From positions 1 through 55,508 of the forward strand of contig CACFLJ010000010.1 of NCBI GenBank assembly GCA_902567045.1: DNA of 55,508 bases, in the 5' to 3' direction. Below the pieces are notes generated by a model, which worked only from the letters and a program-made list of their open reading frames with translations, made no database searches and was not told the origin of the DNA. The number at the start of each line of letters is the position of its first letter. The first letter of the stretch is position 1. The translations under genes and the position numbers were made by a program. Positions 17,415 through 26,847 of this stretch are shown here, one piece after another. This DNA comes from an uncultured Pelagibacteraceae bacterium (lineage in GTDB: Bacteria; Pseudomonadota; Alphaproteobacteria; Pelagibacterales; Pelagibacteraceae).

Positions 17415-18734
17415 ATGGAAAAGATACTTAAAAATTCCTGGGCATTATTTACAGGCATGGGTCTAATTATGATAGCGCATGGCTTTCAAGTTTCTTTGCT
17501 TGGAGTAAGAGCTGTTCATGAAAGTTTCAGTTTAACGGCAACTGGCTTTATGCTGTCAGGATATTTTGTAGGCTATTTTATAGGAGCAAAAACAGTTCCA
17601 ATTTTAGTTTCGAGGGTTGGTCATATAAGAGTATTCGCTGCTTTTGCATCAATTGCTTCTATTGTTGTTTTAGTACACTCTATAATCGTCAATCCATTTA
17701 CATGGTTTGTATTAAGAATTGCTTCAGGTTTTTCAATGGTATGTTTATATACAATTGCTGAAAGCTGGCTAAACGACCGAGCAAGCAATAAAAATAGAGG
17801 AAGTGTTTTATCAATTTATATGATCGTTCTTTACGCGTCTATGGCGATTGGAATGTTTTTTTTAAACTTTAGTAAGCCAGAAAATTTTCAGCCATTTATA
17901 CTTGTTTCTTTATTCATGTCACTTTCGCTTGTTCCAATATTATTAACCAAGAAAAAACCACCAAAATTTAAAAAAATTGTAGGAATGAAAATTAAAGAAC
18001 TTTACGAAGCCTCTCCTTTTGGAATGGTAAGTGCTCTTTTGTGTGGAATTTGTCACTCTGCAATGTTTGCTTTAATTGCTGTTTATGCAGCGTCAATGAA
18101 TTTTAGTATTTTTGAAATTTCTTTTGTAACATTTTTAATTGCTATTTCTGGAGCTATTTCGCAATGGCCAATTGGTAAACTATCAGACATTTATGACAGA
18201 AGAACAGTTACAGTATACTCCACATTTGCATCAGCTTTATTTGCGTTATGTGCAATTTTTTCAGTGGGTACGATGCATTTACCTGAGGGTTTAGCAAGCT
18301 CAAAGTTTTGGTTTTATATTTTTACAGGTCTTTATGCTTTCTTTAGTCTACCTATGTTTGCATTAATTTTTGCTCACACAAATGATTTTATATCTAAAGA
18401 AAAATTTGTAGCTGCAGGTGCAGGTTTACAATTTACCTTTGGAATGGGTGCAATTAGTGGACCTTTTTTATGTTCTATATTTATGGATTTAATCGGAGAG
18501 AATGGTTATTTCATATTTCTAATTATATTTCACTGTATAATAGGAGCATATGGAGTTTACAGAATGAAAGTTAGAGAAGTTGTTGAAAACCCTGACTCTC
18601 AGTTCACACCACTTCCTACAACAATAACTCCTATTGGCTTAGAACTTAATCCAGCGACAGAGCCTATTGAAGAACCATTAAAACCAGTAGAAACCGAAGA
18701 AACAGTTATTGTAGAGAATAATCCTTCACAATAA
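17415..18734 (+). CDS. MFS transporter (YcaD-like)
   Basis: 439 residues, about 12 transmembrane helices. The loop after helices 2-3 (VSRVGHIRVFAAFASIASI) and the AESWLNDRASNKNRG segment match the YcaD-type branch of the major facilitator superfamily. The last about 45 residues are a soluble Pro/Glu/Thr-rich tail, unusual for this family. The substrate is unknown. It is followed by two sugar-type oxidoreductases in the same direction (42-bp gap), so uptake of their substrate is a reasonable guess. Confidence 0.8.
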   Translation: MEKILKNSWALFTGMGLIMIAHGFQVSLLGVRAVHESFSLTATGFMLSGYFVGYFIGAKTVPILVSRVGHIRVFAAFASIASIVVLVHSIIVNPFTWFVLRIASGFSMVCLYTIAESWLNDRASNKNRGSVLSIYMIVLYASMAIGMFFLNFSKPENFQPFILVSLFMSLSLVPILLTKKKPPKFKKIVGMKIKELYEASPFGMVSALLCGICHSAMFALIAVYAASMNFSIFEISFVTFLIAISGAISQWPIGKLSDIYDRRTVTVYSTFASALFALCAIFSVGTMHLPEGLASSKFWFYIFTGLYAFFSLPMFALIFAHTNDFISKEKFVAAGAGLQFTFGMGAISGPFLCSIFMDLIGENGYFIFLIIFHCIIGAYGVYRMKVREVVENPDSQFTPLPTTITPIGLELNPATEPIEEPLKPVETEETVIVENNPSQ

Positions 18735-18775
18735 TTAAAATCTTATTTAAAATTTTTATTCTGATAAAATAGTTT

Positions 18776-19786
18776 ATGGCTAAAACTATAAATCTTGGAG
18801 TATTGGGTATTGATCATGGTCATATCTTCGACATGCTCGATGAGATGCTTAAAGAGGGATGTAGTTGTAATTATTATTGGACCGAAGGATCTCCGCTAAC
18901 ATTAGATGAGTTTAGCAAAAAATATCCTCAAATAAAAAGAGTAGATAATAAAAGTGATATTTTAAATGATAATACTATTGATATGGTTTTAATTTCATCT
19001 ATTCCTAAAGATAGAGCAAATCTATCTATAGACGTAATGAAAGCTGGAAAAGATGTCATGGTTGATAAGCCAGGATGTACAACACTTGAGCAACTTAATA
19101 ATCTAAAACAAACAGTTAAAGAGACAGGAAAAATTTGGTCAATTAATTTTTCAGAAAGATTTCATGTAGCAGCTGTTGCAAAAGCAGAAGAGCTAGTCGC
19201 TGAAGGTAAAATTGGTAAAGTAAAACAAACAATAGGTACTGGTCCTCACAGACAAGGTAATTATGAAAGACCTGATTGGTTTTATGATCGTGATAGTTAT
19301 GGTGGAATAATAACAGATATAGGCTCACATCAAGTTCACCAATTTTTAGTATTTACAAATTCAAATGAAGCTAAAGTAAATCATGCGTTAGTTGAAAATA
19401 CGACTAGGAAAGAATTTGCTGGTTTTCAAGATTTCGGTGAAGTTAATCTTACTGGAAATGGTGGTCATGGATATGTCCGTTTAGATTGGTTTACTCCTGA
19501 TGCACTTCCTACTTGGGGAGATGGAAGGTTATTTATACTAGGTGATAAAGGTTTTATTGAAATTAGAAAGTACACAGACCTAGCTAAATCTGAAAAAGGA
19601 AATCAACTATTTTTGGCAAATAATAACGAAGTTAAACATATTGACTGTTCGAATGAAAAACTCCCCTACTTTGCTAATTTAATTCAAGATGTTTTGAATA
19701 GAACTGATACTGCTTGTCCGCAAGAACTTACTTACTTATCAATGGAACTAGCAATTAAAGCTCAAGAATTAGCAGAAAAAAAATGA
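18776..19786 (+). CDS. Gfo/Idh/MocA-family oxidoreductase
   Basis: 336 residues. The N-terminal Rossmann fold begins INLGVLGIDHGHIFDML. The family EKP lysine motif appears as VDKPGCTTLEQL (about residue 97). The C-terminal domain carries GGIITDIGSHQVHQF, which supplies a catalytic-type His. Such enzymes oxidise or reduce sugars, inositols and derivatives with NAD(P). The substrate cannot be named. It overlaps the next Gfo/Idh/MocA gene by 4 bp (ATGA), so the two are translated together. Confidence 0.85.
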   Translation: MAKTINLGVLGIDHGHIFDMLDEMLKEGCSCNYYWTEGSPLTLDEFSKKYPQIKRVDNKSDILNDNTIDMVLISSIPKDRANLSIDVMKAGKDVMVDKPGCTTLEQLNNLKQTVKETGKIWSINFSERFHVAAVAKAEELVAEGKIGKVKQTIGTGPHRQGNYERPDWFYDRDSYGGIITDIGSHQVHQFLVFTNSNEAKVNHALVENTTRKEFAGFQDFGEVNLTGNGGHGYVRLDWFTPDALPTWGDGRLFILGDKGFIEIRKYTDLAKSEKGNQLFLANNNEVKHIDCSNEKLPYFANLIQDVLNRTDTACPQELTYLSMELAIKAQELAEKK

Positions 19787-20856
19787 AAAAATATCAGGTA
19801 GCAATAATAGGAACTAATATAGGAGCTAAACATTTTGAAGATTTTCAAAAAGTATCAAACCGATTTAATGTTCATACATTGTGTGGTTTAACAAGAGACG
19901 CAATAGATAAAATATTGGCATCAAATAATAATACTAAAATGTCATTAAACTTTGATGATGTATTAAAAATAAAGGAAATAGATATTATTGATATTTGTCT
20001 CCCGCCCCATTTACATTTTTCTGCGTGCAAAAAGTCTCTTGAAGCTGGAAAGCATGTAATTTGTGAAAAACCCTTAGTTTCAAGTCTTAAAGAAATTGAT
20101 GAGCTAGAAAATATCAGTAAAGAAACAGGAAAGATAATCTTTCCTGTATTCCAATATAGGTATGGATTAGGATTTTCTAAATTTAAAGCACTAATAAAGT
20201 CAGGACTTGCTGGAAAACCATTAATAGCCTCATTAGAAACTCATTGGAATAGAGGAAAAGATTATTATTCAAAACCTTGGAGAGGTACTTGGGATGGTGA
20301 ACAAGGAGGAGCAATTTTAAGTCATTCAATACATATTCATGACTTAGTGAGTATGATACTAGGACCAATTTCAAATGTATTTGCAAAATTAACAACAAGA
20401 GTAAATGATATAGAAGTCGAAGACTGTGCATCTTTATCAATAGAAATGGAAGATGGAACATTGGTCACTAGCTCAATCACCCTAGGTGCAGCAAATGATA
20501 CCAGTAGACTAAAATTCTGTTTTGATGGACTGACAGTAGAATCGGGGGCATCTCCAGATAAACCTTATAATCCAGCTGACGATGAATGGGTATTTTTACC
20601 AAGAGCTCCTATTTCACAAAGTCAAATTGATGAAGTATTGTCAAAAGTCGAAAAACCTAAATCATGGTACGCAGGAATGTTTAATGAAATAGCCAACAAA
20701 CTTGATGGAAAAGTTAGTGATGAAGTAACTTTATTGGATGCTAGAAAATCTTTAGAATTTGTAACAGCTGTTTACAGTTCATCAAGACAAAACAAAAGTA
20801 TCAAACTTCCAATTACCAATGATAACCCTTTGTACAGTTCCTGGTTACCAAAATAA
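19783..20856 (+). CDS. Gfo/Idh/MocA-family oxidoreductase
   Basis: 357 residues, paralogous in fold to the upstream gene but clearly distinct. It has the N-terminal YQVAIIGTNIGAKHFEDF, the canonical CEKPLVSSLKEIDEL, and the C-terminal GGAILSHSIHIHDLVSMILG. Likely an NAD(P)-dependent sugar or cyclitol dehydrogenase; the pair may form a two-step conversion or a heteromer. Its stop abuts the stop of the convergent D-2-hydroxyacid dehydrogenase gene. Confidence 0.85.
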   Translation: MKKYQVAIIGTNIGAKHFEDFQKVSNRFNVHTLCGLTRDAIDKILASNNNTKMSLNFDDVLKIKEIDIIDICLPPHLHFSACKKSLEAGKHVICEKPLVSSLKEIDELENISKETGKIIFPVFQYRYGLGFSKFKALIKSGLAGKPLIASLETHWNRGKDYYSKPWRGTWDGEQGGAILSHSIHIHDLVSMILGPISNVFAKLTTRVNDIEVEDCASLSIEMEDGTLVTSSITLGAANDTSRLKFCFDGLTVESGASPDKPYNPADDEWVFLPRAPISQSQIDEVLSKVEKPKSWYAGMFNEIANKLDGKVSDEVTLLDARKSLEFVTAVYSSSRQNKSIKLPITNDNPLYSSWLPK

Positions 20857-21882
20857 TTAATAACCTAATTTAGGATCCACTTGATTATGCAAATCTTTTT
20901 TCTCAATAAATAGTTTTAAATTCTTGAAAAACTTTTCTAAAACCATCTCTATATAATTTCCTTTACTATCTGAAGATATATGAGGTGTAATTACTAAATT
21001 TGGTGTTTCCCAAAATTTAGAATTTCTTTTTATGGGCTCTTCTGAAAAAACATCTAAAATAGCTCCAGCAATTTCATTTTTTTTTAATTTTTTTCTTAGA
21101 TGCTCATAATCCATTACAGATTGACGACCAATATTAACAATTCCACACGTAGCTTTAAGAAGATCTAATCTTTTCTTATTAATTAATCCTTTTGTTTCGT
21201 TTGTTTCTGGTGCAGCTAAATAAAGAAAATCAGCCTCAGGTATGACATCATCAATCCTATCAAATGTTATTACTTTCGAACAACCTTCAACTGCTCTACC
21301 CCTTCTATTAACTCCAATAACTTTTGCTCCTAATGAGCTGATATGTTTAATCATTGACCCACCTAATGATCCAGTACCTACTACTACAACTTTTTTACTA
21401 TCAATTGGGTTACTTAATAAAGTTACAAACTCTTTTTTTTTTTGATTAGTTATTATTCTTGTCATATGGTTTTGAAGCATCAAAACACTCATTAATCCAA
21501 ATTCACCTGCCTTTTTAGAATGTATTCCACTACTATTTGTTAAAATTAAATCTTTTTTAAGCCAATTAAATGGATAGAGATGATTAACACCCGCTGAAAC
21601 AATATGTATCCATTTTAAGTTTGGTGCAATTTTGATTAAATTATTTGTTGGAAAATTCCATGTAAGCAAAATATCTGCATCTTTCATTGAAGATTTCCAA
21701 TTATCATCATCCCAATCAACTATGTACGAAATCTTATCTTTTATATCAGAATATTTATTAAGAAAATTCTCAAATAATTCTTTTTGAACACTACTATTTT
21801 TTTCACCTTCTAAATCACAAGGCAAAGAACCTTTTTTCCAGTGATTATTTCTTATATGAATTTTAATTTTACCTTTGGACAT
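20857..21882 (-). CDS. D-isomer-specific 2-hydroxyacid dehydrogenase family protein
   Basis: 341 residues. NAD(P)-binding glycine loop VVVVGTGSLGGSM near residue 172, then VNRRGR, NIGRQSV (catalytic Arg region) and ITPHISSDSKGNY (catalytic His). It most resembles the glyoxylate/hydroxypyruvate reductase-like branch; the exact substrate is not clear. It is encoded opposite to the Gfo/Idh/MocA pair. Its promoter would lie in the 97-bp divergent gap shared with yajQ. Confidence 0.82.
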   Translation of the reverse strand: MSKGKIKIHIRNNHWKKGSLPCDLEGEKNSSVQKELFENFLNKYSDIKDKISYIVDWDDDNWKSSMKDADILLTWNFPTNNLIKIAPNLKWIHIVSAGVNHLYPFNWLKKDLILTNSSGIHSKKAGEFGLMSVLMLQNHMTRIITNQKKKEFVTLLSNPIDSKKVVVVGTGSLGGSMIKHISSLGAKVIGVNRRGRAVEGCSKVITFDRIDDVIPEADFLYLAAPETNETKGLINKKRLDLLKATCGIVNIGRQSVMDYEHLRKKLKKNEIAGAILDVFSEEPIKRNSKFWETPNLVITPHISSDSKGNYIEMVLEKFFKNLKLFIEKKDLHNQVDPKLGY

Positions 21883-21979
21883 TTGAAATTAAAATATACT
21901 AAAATTTTAAAAATTATAACAATGATTAAAGAAGGTTGTTCTCATAAAAAAATGTAATATTGTATAGAATATTAAAATT

Positions 21980-22465
21980 ATGCCTTCATTTGATGTAATA
22001 AGTAAAATTAATTATCAAGAATTTGACAATGCTCTTGCAAATTGTTTAAGAGAAATTGCTAACCGATATGATTTTAAAGGTCTTAATATTTCAATTGAGA
22101 GAAAAGATAAAATAATAACTACAATAGCGCCAGATGAATTAAAATTAAAACAAGTAAATGAATTGCTACAAGTTCATCTTATAAGAAGAAAAGTAGATCC
22201 AAGAGTAATAATCGTTAAAAATTCAGAAGGTGCAGCTGGTGGAACCATCAGACAAGTCAGTGAATTAGCAGAGGGTATTAGCCAAGAAAATGCTAAGAAG
22301 ATTATTGCTGATGTAAAAAAACTAAAACTTAAAATCCAAATTAAAATTCAAGGCGAAGAATTAAGAGCGCAAGGAAAAAAAAGAGATGACCTTCAAGAAG
22401 CAATATCTGCAATAGAAGCTATAGATATAGGGCTTCCAATTGAATTTATAAACTTTAGAGATTAA
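21980..22465 (+). CDS. yajQ: YajQ-family nucleotide-binding protein
   Basis: 161 residues, full length for the family. It begins MPSFDVISKINYQEFDNALANC and includes ANRYDFKGLNISI and VKKLKLKIQIKIQGEELRAQGKKRDDLQ. YajQ proteins have two ferredoxin-like domains; some bind cyclic di-GMP, and others are reported to bind nucleotides or RNA. No cyclic di-GMP enzyme is seen in this window, so the ligand is open. It is monocistronic by spacing (67 bp to the ABC gene). Confidence 0.92.
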   Translation: MPSFDVISKINYQEFDNALANCLREIANRYDFKGLNISIERKDKIITTIAPDELKLKQVNELLQVHLIRRKVDPRVIIVKNSEGAAGGTIRQVSELAEGISQENAKKIIADVKKLKLKIQIKIQGEELRAQGKKRDDLQEAISAIEAIDIGLPIEFINFRD

Positions 22466-22532
22466 TTCAATTTTAAGTTTGTAGGCTAGATATTGTAATT
22501 GAGTAAAATGTCTCTATATATCAACAAATTAC

Positions 22533-23468
22533 ATGTCTACTAATCAAATATCTATTAACAATCTTTCAAAAGTTTACGATAACGGATTTGAAGCTTTAAA
22601 AAAAGTTAACTTAGAAATAAATAAAGGAGAGATTATAGCTCTACTAGGACCAAATGGTGCAGGCAAGACAACTTTAATTAGTATTATATGTGGTATTGTT
22701 ACACCTTCCTCAGGAAAAGTAACTGTTGAAAATTTTGATATTATTGAAGATTATCGAGAGACACGTTCAAGAATTGGATTAGTCCCTCAAGAGTTAACAT
22801 TAGAATTATTTGAAACTGTTTTTAACAATGTCTCTTATTCAAGAGGATTAAATGGGAATAAACCTAACCCAAAACATATAGAAAAAATTTTAAAAGATTT
22901 AAGTATGTGGGATAAAAAAGATCTAAGGTTAAGACAACTATCTGGTGGAATGAAGAGAAGAGTTTTAATTGCAAAAGCTTTGTCTCATGAACCTTCAATA
23001 TTATTTTTAGACGAACCGACAGCAGGAGTTGATGTTGAGTTAAGAAGAGATATGTGGAAAGTAGTTGAAGATTTAAGAAAAACTGGAGTAACAATTATTC
23101 TAACCACCCATTATATTGAAGAAGCAGAAGCAATAGCAGATAGGGTAGCAGTTATTAATCAGGGGGAAATAATTGTTATTGATGAAACAAAAGAATTATT
23201 AAAAAAGATGGGTCAGAAAAAGTTAAGTGTAAATCTTCAAAGTGAAATTAGTGAAATCCCTGATAGTTTAGGTAAATATAATTTAGAAATAGGTAAAGAT
23301 AACAAAACAGTAGAATACACTTATGATGTTAATTCAGAAAGCACTGGGATAACTAACTTACTTAAAGATTTAAAAGATGCAGGTTTAAAGCTGCAGGATT
23401 TAAAAACTGAACAAACTACTTTAGAGAAAATATTTGTTAATTTAGTAAAGGAGAATAATGAAATTTAA
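22533..23468 (+). CDS. ABC transporter ATP-binding protein (ABC-2 exporter)
   Basis: 311 residues. Walker A is [14 protein letters not shown] (about residue 38), the signature is [21 protein letters not shown], and Walker B is [12 protein letters not shown]. About 80 residues follow the nucleotide-binding domain, as in the YadG/DrrA-type group. It overlaps the permease gene by 11 bp. The pair should be an exporter of a lipid, polysaccharide or drug-like compound; the substrate cannot be read from sequence. Confidence 0.9.
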   Translation: MSTNQISINNLSKVYDNGFEALKKVNLEINKGEIIALLGPNGAGKTTLISIICGIVTPSSGKVTVENFDIIEDYRETRSRIGLVPQELTLELFETVFNNVSYSRGLNGNKPNPKHIEKILKDLSMWDKKDLRLRQLSGGMKRRVLIAKALSHEPSILFLDEPTAGVDVELRRDMWKVVEDLRKTGVTIILTTHYIEEAEAIADRVAVINQGEIIVIDETKELLKKMGQKKLSVNLQSEISEIPDSLGKYNLEIGKDNKTVEYTYDVNSESTGITNLLKDLKDAGLKLQDLKTEQTTLEKIFVNLVKENNEI

Positions 23469-24225
23469 TTATTATGCATTTAGAGCCATGTATCTTCATG
23501 AAATGGATCGTTTTAAAAGAACTTTGTTGCAATCTCTTTTTTCACCAGTGCTTTCAACCTCTTTATACTTTATCGTTTTTGGCTCAGTGATAGGAGGTTA
23601 TGTGGAGAATATTGATGGTATCAGTTATGGATCATTTATTGTTCCAGGTCTATTAATGCTTACGTTGCTTACCCAATCAATTAGTAACACTTCATTTGGT
23701 ATTTTTTTTCCAAAATTTAACGGTACAATGTATGAAATTTTAGCAGCTCCAATTTCTACATTTGAAATTGTCCTTGCATTCGTTGGAGCAGGTGCGACTA
23801 AAACTTTGTTAGTAGGTGTAGTAATTTTTATTACAGCAACTTTTTTTGTAGAAGTTCAAGTGATGTATCCATTACTAATGGTTTTTTTATTAGTTCTTGT
23901 GGCTTTTACCTTTGCTTTATTTGGTTTTTTAATTGGCTTGATGAGTTCTAACTTTGAACAAATGTCAATTATTCCAACATTAGTTGTTACACCCATGGTT
24001 TTCTTGGGGGGAAGTTTATATTCATTAGATATGTTACCAGAGTTCTGGCAAACCGTTACTTATTTTAATCCGGTAGTATATTTAATTAATGGTTTAAGAT
24101 ATGCGTTCTATGGAGTTTCTGATTTCAATATTTGGATCAGCATTAGCTCAATGGTATTTTTTTTAATAATTTGTGTAACAATCGTGTCTGTTTTACTCAA
24201 AAAAGGTTATAAAATTAAATCCTAG
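23458..24225 (+). CDS. ABC-2 type transporter permease
   Basis: 255 residues with six predicted transmembrane helices and the ABC-2 permease pattern, including [26 protein letters not shown] near residue 40 and [33 protein letters not shown] near the C-terminal third (only the beginning of this region is needed: [14 protein letters not shown]). It resembles YadH. It starts inside the end of the ATPase gene, so subunits are coupled. Confidence 0.9.
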   Translation: MKFNYYAFRAMYLHEMDRFKRTLLQSLFSPVLSTSLYFIVFGSVIGGYVENIDGISYGSFIVPGLLMLTLLTQSISNTSFGIFFPKFNGTMYEILAAPISTFEIVLAFVGAGATKTLLVGVVIFITATFFVEVQVMYPLLMVFLLVLVAFTFALFGFLIGLMSSNFEQMSIIPTLVVTPMVFLGGSLYSLDMLPEFWQTVTYFNPVVYLINGLRYAFYGVSDFNIWISISSMVFFLIICVTIVSVLLKKGYKIKS

Positions 24226-24233
24226 ATACTTAC

Positions 24234-24356
24234 ATGATTGAAATTATTTTAGGTATATTCGTTATTGTTGTCGTAGGCTTTTATTTATTTAGACCTACTT
24301 CAAAACAAGAAGAGAAAGATTTGAAATCTAAAAATAATTGGCGTGGTGGATTTTAA
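24234..24356 (+). CDS. Small single-pass membrane protein, 40 residues
   Basis: ATG at 24234, 8 bp after the permease stop, ending TAA at 24354-24356. The protein has one N-terminal hydrophobic helix (IIEIILGIFVIVVVGFYLF-like, residues about 3-19) followed by a charged tail ending NNWRGGF. The compact tail and tight spacing to the ABC exporter suggest a real gene, possibly an accessory subunit. I do not recognise a family. Confidence 0.5.
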   Translation: MIEIILGIFVIVVVGFYLFRPTSKQEEKDLKSKNNWRGGF

Positions 24357-24396
24357 AGTTTAAACTCGAAACAAAAGTGAAAAAAACCGCAATATT

Positions 24397-25533
24397 TTAA
24401 CTTACTTGGATTCCGTTTGACCAAACGTTTTTCACAACAGGTAAATTTTGATAAACTTTAAACCTTACTAAATCTGCTCTTTTATTGTTATCAATTAAAC
24501 CCCTATCATTTAAATTTGTAGCTATAGATGGAGCGTGACTAGCTGCTGCAAATGCTTTTGGAAGATTATCAATTTCTAAACCCCATTTGACAACAGATAT
24601 AATTAATGATGATGGAATATAATCTGAGCTTAAGATATCTAAACAATCATTTTCTAAGAGTTCTTTTGCAGATATATTTCCAGAATGTGAACCTCCCCTA
24701 AGTAAATTAGGAGATCCCATCATAACTTTAATATTGTAATCTTTAGAAGTTTTGGCTGCTTCTAATGTTGTTGGAAATTCAGCCAATTTTACTCCATATT
24801 TATTTGAATTATGAACATCATTTTCTGTGGTATCGTCGTGACTAGCCAAAATACAATCATATGATGATTTAAATTCTAAAATTTTATCTATGTGTTTCTT
24901 GCTATTTTTTTTTTGAAGATTTTTTAAGTGATCAAAATGAATTTCCATTTCATTTTCTGTCATACCGTGTTTAATTGAAAGATATTCTTTGTACTTATCT
25001 ATAACTCTAAATTGCCTCTGACCTGGTGTATGATCCATTATACTAATCAGTTTTACATCGTGAGTTTCATTGTATTCGTCTAATTCATCAATCAAATTCT
25101 CCGAACAAGTTTCAGCTCTTAAATGTATTTTGTGATCAATCTTGAGAATATTATCTTTTTTAAAACTTGAAATTATATCCGAACAGTTTTTTGCATATTT
25201 TTTATATTTTCCTGTTTTTTCAATAGAACCAACTCTTAATGCATCAAAAACTGTAGTTATTCCAACAGATGCTAATTCTCTATCATGAGATAAAATTGCA
25301 TTTTCTACTGGAAATGAAACTTTAGGTCTTGGTGTCATGTGTCTTTCAAGATTGTCAGTATGTAATTCAACCAATCCTGGCGAAATATAATCTTTTTCGC
25401 AGTCTATAGAACTTTTGTTATTACTTAATCCACTACTTATATCGACAATCTTGTTATCTTTAATCCTGATATGACCATGAACGATTTCATCTTTTTTAAT
25501 TATCATGGCATTGTTTAAAATATATTCATGCAT
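24397..25533 (-). CDS. phnM: Ribose 1-methylphosphonate 5-triphosphate diphosphatase
   Basis: PhnM removes pyrophosphate from alpha-D-ribose 1-methylphosphonate 5-triphosphate, the step before C-P bond cleavage. It is an amidohydrolase-fold protein of 378 residues with the metal motif GLVELHTDNLERH (about residue 55), ISIMDHTPGQRQFR, and LASHDDTTENDVH. The likely start is ATG at 25533; a GTG codon directly before it would add one residue. It lies apart from phnN, separated by the oppositely oriented DUF1045 gene, so it needs its own promoter in the 72-bp gap before 25609. Confidence 0.93.
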   Translation of the reverse strand: MHEYILNNAMIIKKDEIVHGHIRIKDNKIVDISSGLSNNKSSIDCEKDYISPGLVELHTDNLERHMTPRPKVSFPVENAILSHDRELASVGITTVFDALRVGSIEKTGKYKKYAKNCSDIISSFKKDNILKIDHKIHLRAETCSENLIDELDEYNETHDVKLISIMDHTPGQRQFRVIDKYKEYLSIKHGMTENEMEIHFDHLKNLQKKNSKKHIDKILEFKSSYDCILASHDDTTENDVHNSNKYGVKLAEFPTTLEAAKTSKDYNIKVMMGSPNLLRGGSHSGNISAKELLENDCLDILSSDYIPSSLIISVVKWGLEIDNLPKAFAAASHAPSIATNLNDRGLIDNNKRADLVRFKVYQNLPVVKNVWSNGIQVS

Positions 25534-25608
25534 CACTTTTTAATACACATGAATTGTTACAAATATTTTAAATTAGAGAAAATTTATATAAGTATTATAA
25601 GTTGAATT

Positions 25609-26322
25609 ATGAAAAAATATTCTAGATACGCTATTTATTATGCACCTCCAAAAGAGAGTAGTCTAGAAGAATTTGGCAGATATTGGTTCGGTTGGGATCC
25701 ACTTAATGCAAAGTTAATAAATAACAATCATAGAATTAATTATCTAAACAGATTTGGAATTAAAAACTTAATAAACATAGATAAAAATGTTTTAATTGCA
25801 AAGAAATATGGGTTTCACGGCACACTTATTCCTCCTTTTAAACTAAACAAAAATTATAGTACCAATACATTATTTAAAAAAACTGAGGAAATAGCAAAAA
25901 AATTCAAAAAATTTAAATTTTATAAATTTAAATTAAAAAAAATAAATAATTTTTATGCTTTTGTTCAAAATAAAAAAAATAATAACATTAATAAGTTATC
26001 AAATAGACTAGTTAGAGAATTATTTAAATTTAGGTCACCTCTTACAAAAAAAGAAATTGATAGAAGAAATCCCTCTAAACTAAGTAAATTACAATTAAAT
26101 ATTTTATATAAATGGGGATACCCCTATTTAATGTCAGAATTTAATTTCCATATGACCCTTGCATCAGAGGTCACAGGAAACAAATTGTACCTTGAGTTAA
26201 AAAAAATTGAAAGAAACAAAGAAATCATTTTAAATGAAATAAATAATTTTGATAAAATATATATATTTGGTGAAAACCAAAAAGGAATGTTTGAGAATTT
26301 AGAAAATTTTTCACTTAGCTAA
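25609..26322 (+). CDS. DUF1045 phosphonate-metabolism protein, 2H-phosphoesterase-like
   Basis: 237 residues. It starts YSRYAIYYAPPKESSLEEFGRYWFGWD, the N-terminal hallmark of the phosphonate-operon DUF1045 family. Two H-x-T motifs, GFHGTLIPPF (about residue 66) and NFHMTLASEV (about residue 181), match the catalytic pair of the 2H phosphoesterase superfamily, which opens cyclic phosphates. In E. coli the cyclic ribose 1,2-phosphate made by C-P lyase is opened by PhnP, which is not seen here, so this protein may take that role. It is convergent with phnN (12-bp overlap) and divergent from phnM. Confidence 0.75.
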   Translation: MKKYSRYAIYYAPPKESSLEEFGRYWFGWDPLNAKLINNNHRINYLNRFGIKNLINIDKNVLIAKKYGFHGTLIPPFKLNKNYSTNTLFKKTEEIAKKFKKFKFYKFKLKKINNFYAFVQNKKNNNINKLSNRLVRELFKFRSPLTKKEIDRRNPSKLSKLQLNILYKWGYPYLMSEFNFHMTLASEVTGNKLYLELKKIERNKEIILNEINNFDKIYIFGENQKGMFENLENFSLS

Positions 26323-26847
26323 AATTATTTTTTTCAATTTATTTGCACCTATAGCTATTGATTTATTATTATTTATAGTAATTATATTTTTCGGTAGTAA
26401 ATTAATTTTTCTTTTTATCCTTTCATTAATTGATTTTTTGTCTTCTCTAGCTCGATTTACAAGTCTCTTTTTAATAATTGTTGATGGGGCAATAATATTA
26501 ATTATTTTAACGTTATTAACTTTTTTTTTTACTTTAAAAAGTACTTTTCTTGATCCATTAAAAATTACTGTTTTACCTTTCTCTATTTTTTTTATTTCCT
26601 TAAATGGAATACCGTATGAAAAACCATGAGCTTTCCAGTAAACAAAGAAATGTTTTTTTAAAATCTTATCTTCAAAATTTTTAATTGATATGCTGTAATG
26701 ATCTTCATTTTTAATATCTTTTTTCCTAGTAATGTACCTTTTTACCAAAATGGAATTAGGAATTTTTTTAATTACTTTTTTTAATAAAGTATCTTTTCCT
26801 GATCCTGATGGTCCAACGACTACGATAAGCTGACCGTTATTTTGCAT
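26311..26847 (-). CDS. phnN: Ribose 1,5-bisphosphokinase
   Basis: PhnN phosphorylates ribose 1,5-bisphosphate to PRPP, returning the C-P lyase sugar product to metabolism. 178 residues with P-loop VVGPSGSGKDTLLKK (about residue 10) and VKRYITRKKD, the guanylate-kinase-like fold without the GMP-binding motif found in gmk. Its start overlaps the end of phnL by 11 bp, so it is the last gene of the leftward phnGHIJKLN operon. Very Lys/Asn/Ile-rich. Confidence 0.92.
   Translation of the reverse strand: MQNNGQLIVVVGPSGSGKDTLLKKVIKKIPNSILVKRYITRKKDIKNEDHYSISIKNFEDKILKKHFFVYWKAHGFSYGIPFKEIKKIEKGKTVIFNGSRKVLFKVKKKVNNVKIINIIAPSTIIKKRLVNRAREDKKSINERIKRKINLLPKNIITINNNKSIAIGANKLKKIILAK

Noticed and set aside
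19640..19660. TTCGAAT-like tRNA T-loop sequence
   Set aside because: It lies within a Gfo/Idh/MocA gene and no acceptor stem or anticodon arm can be folded around it.
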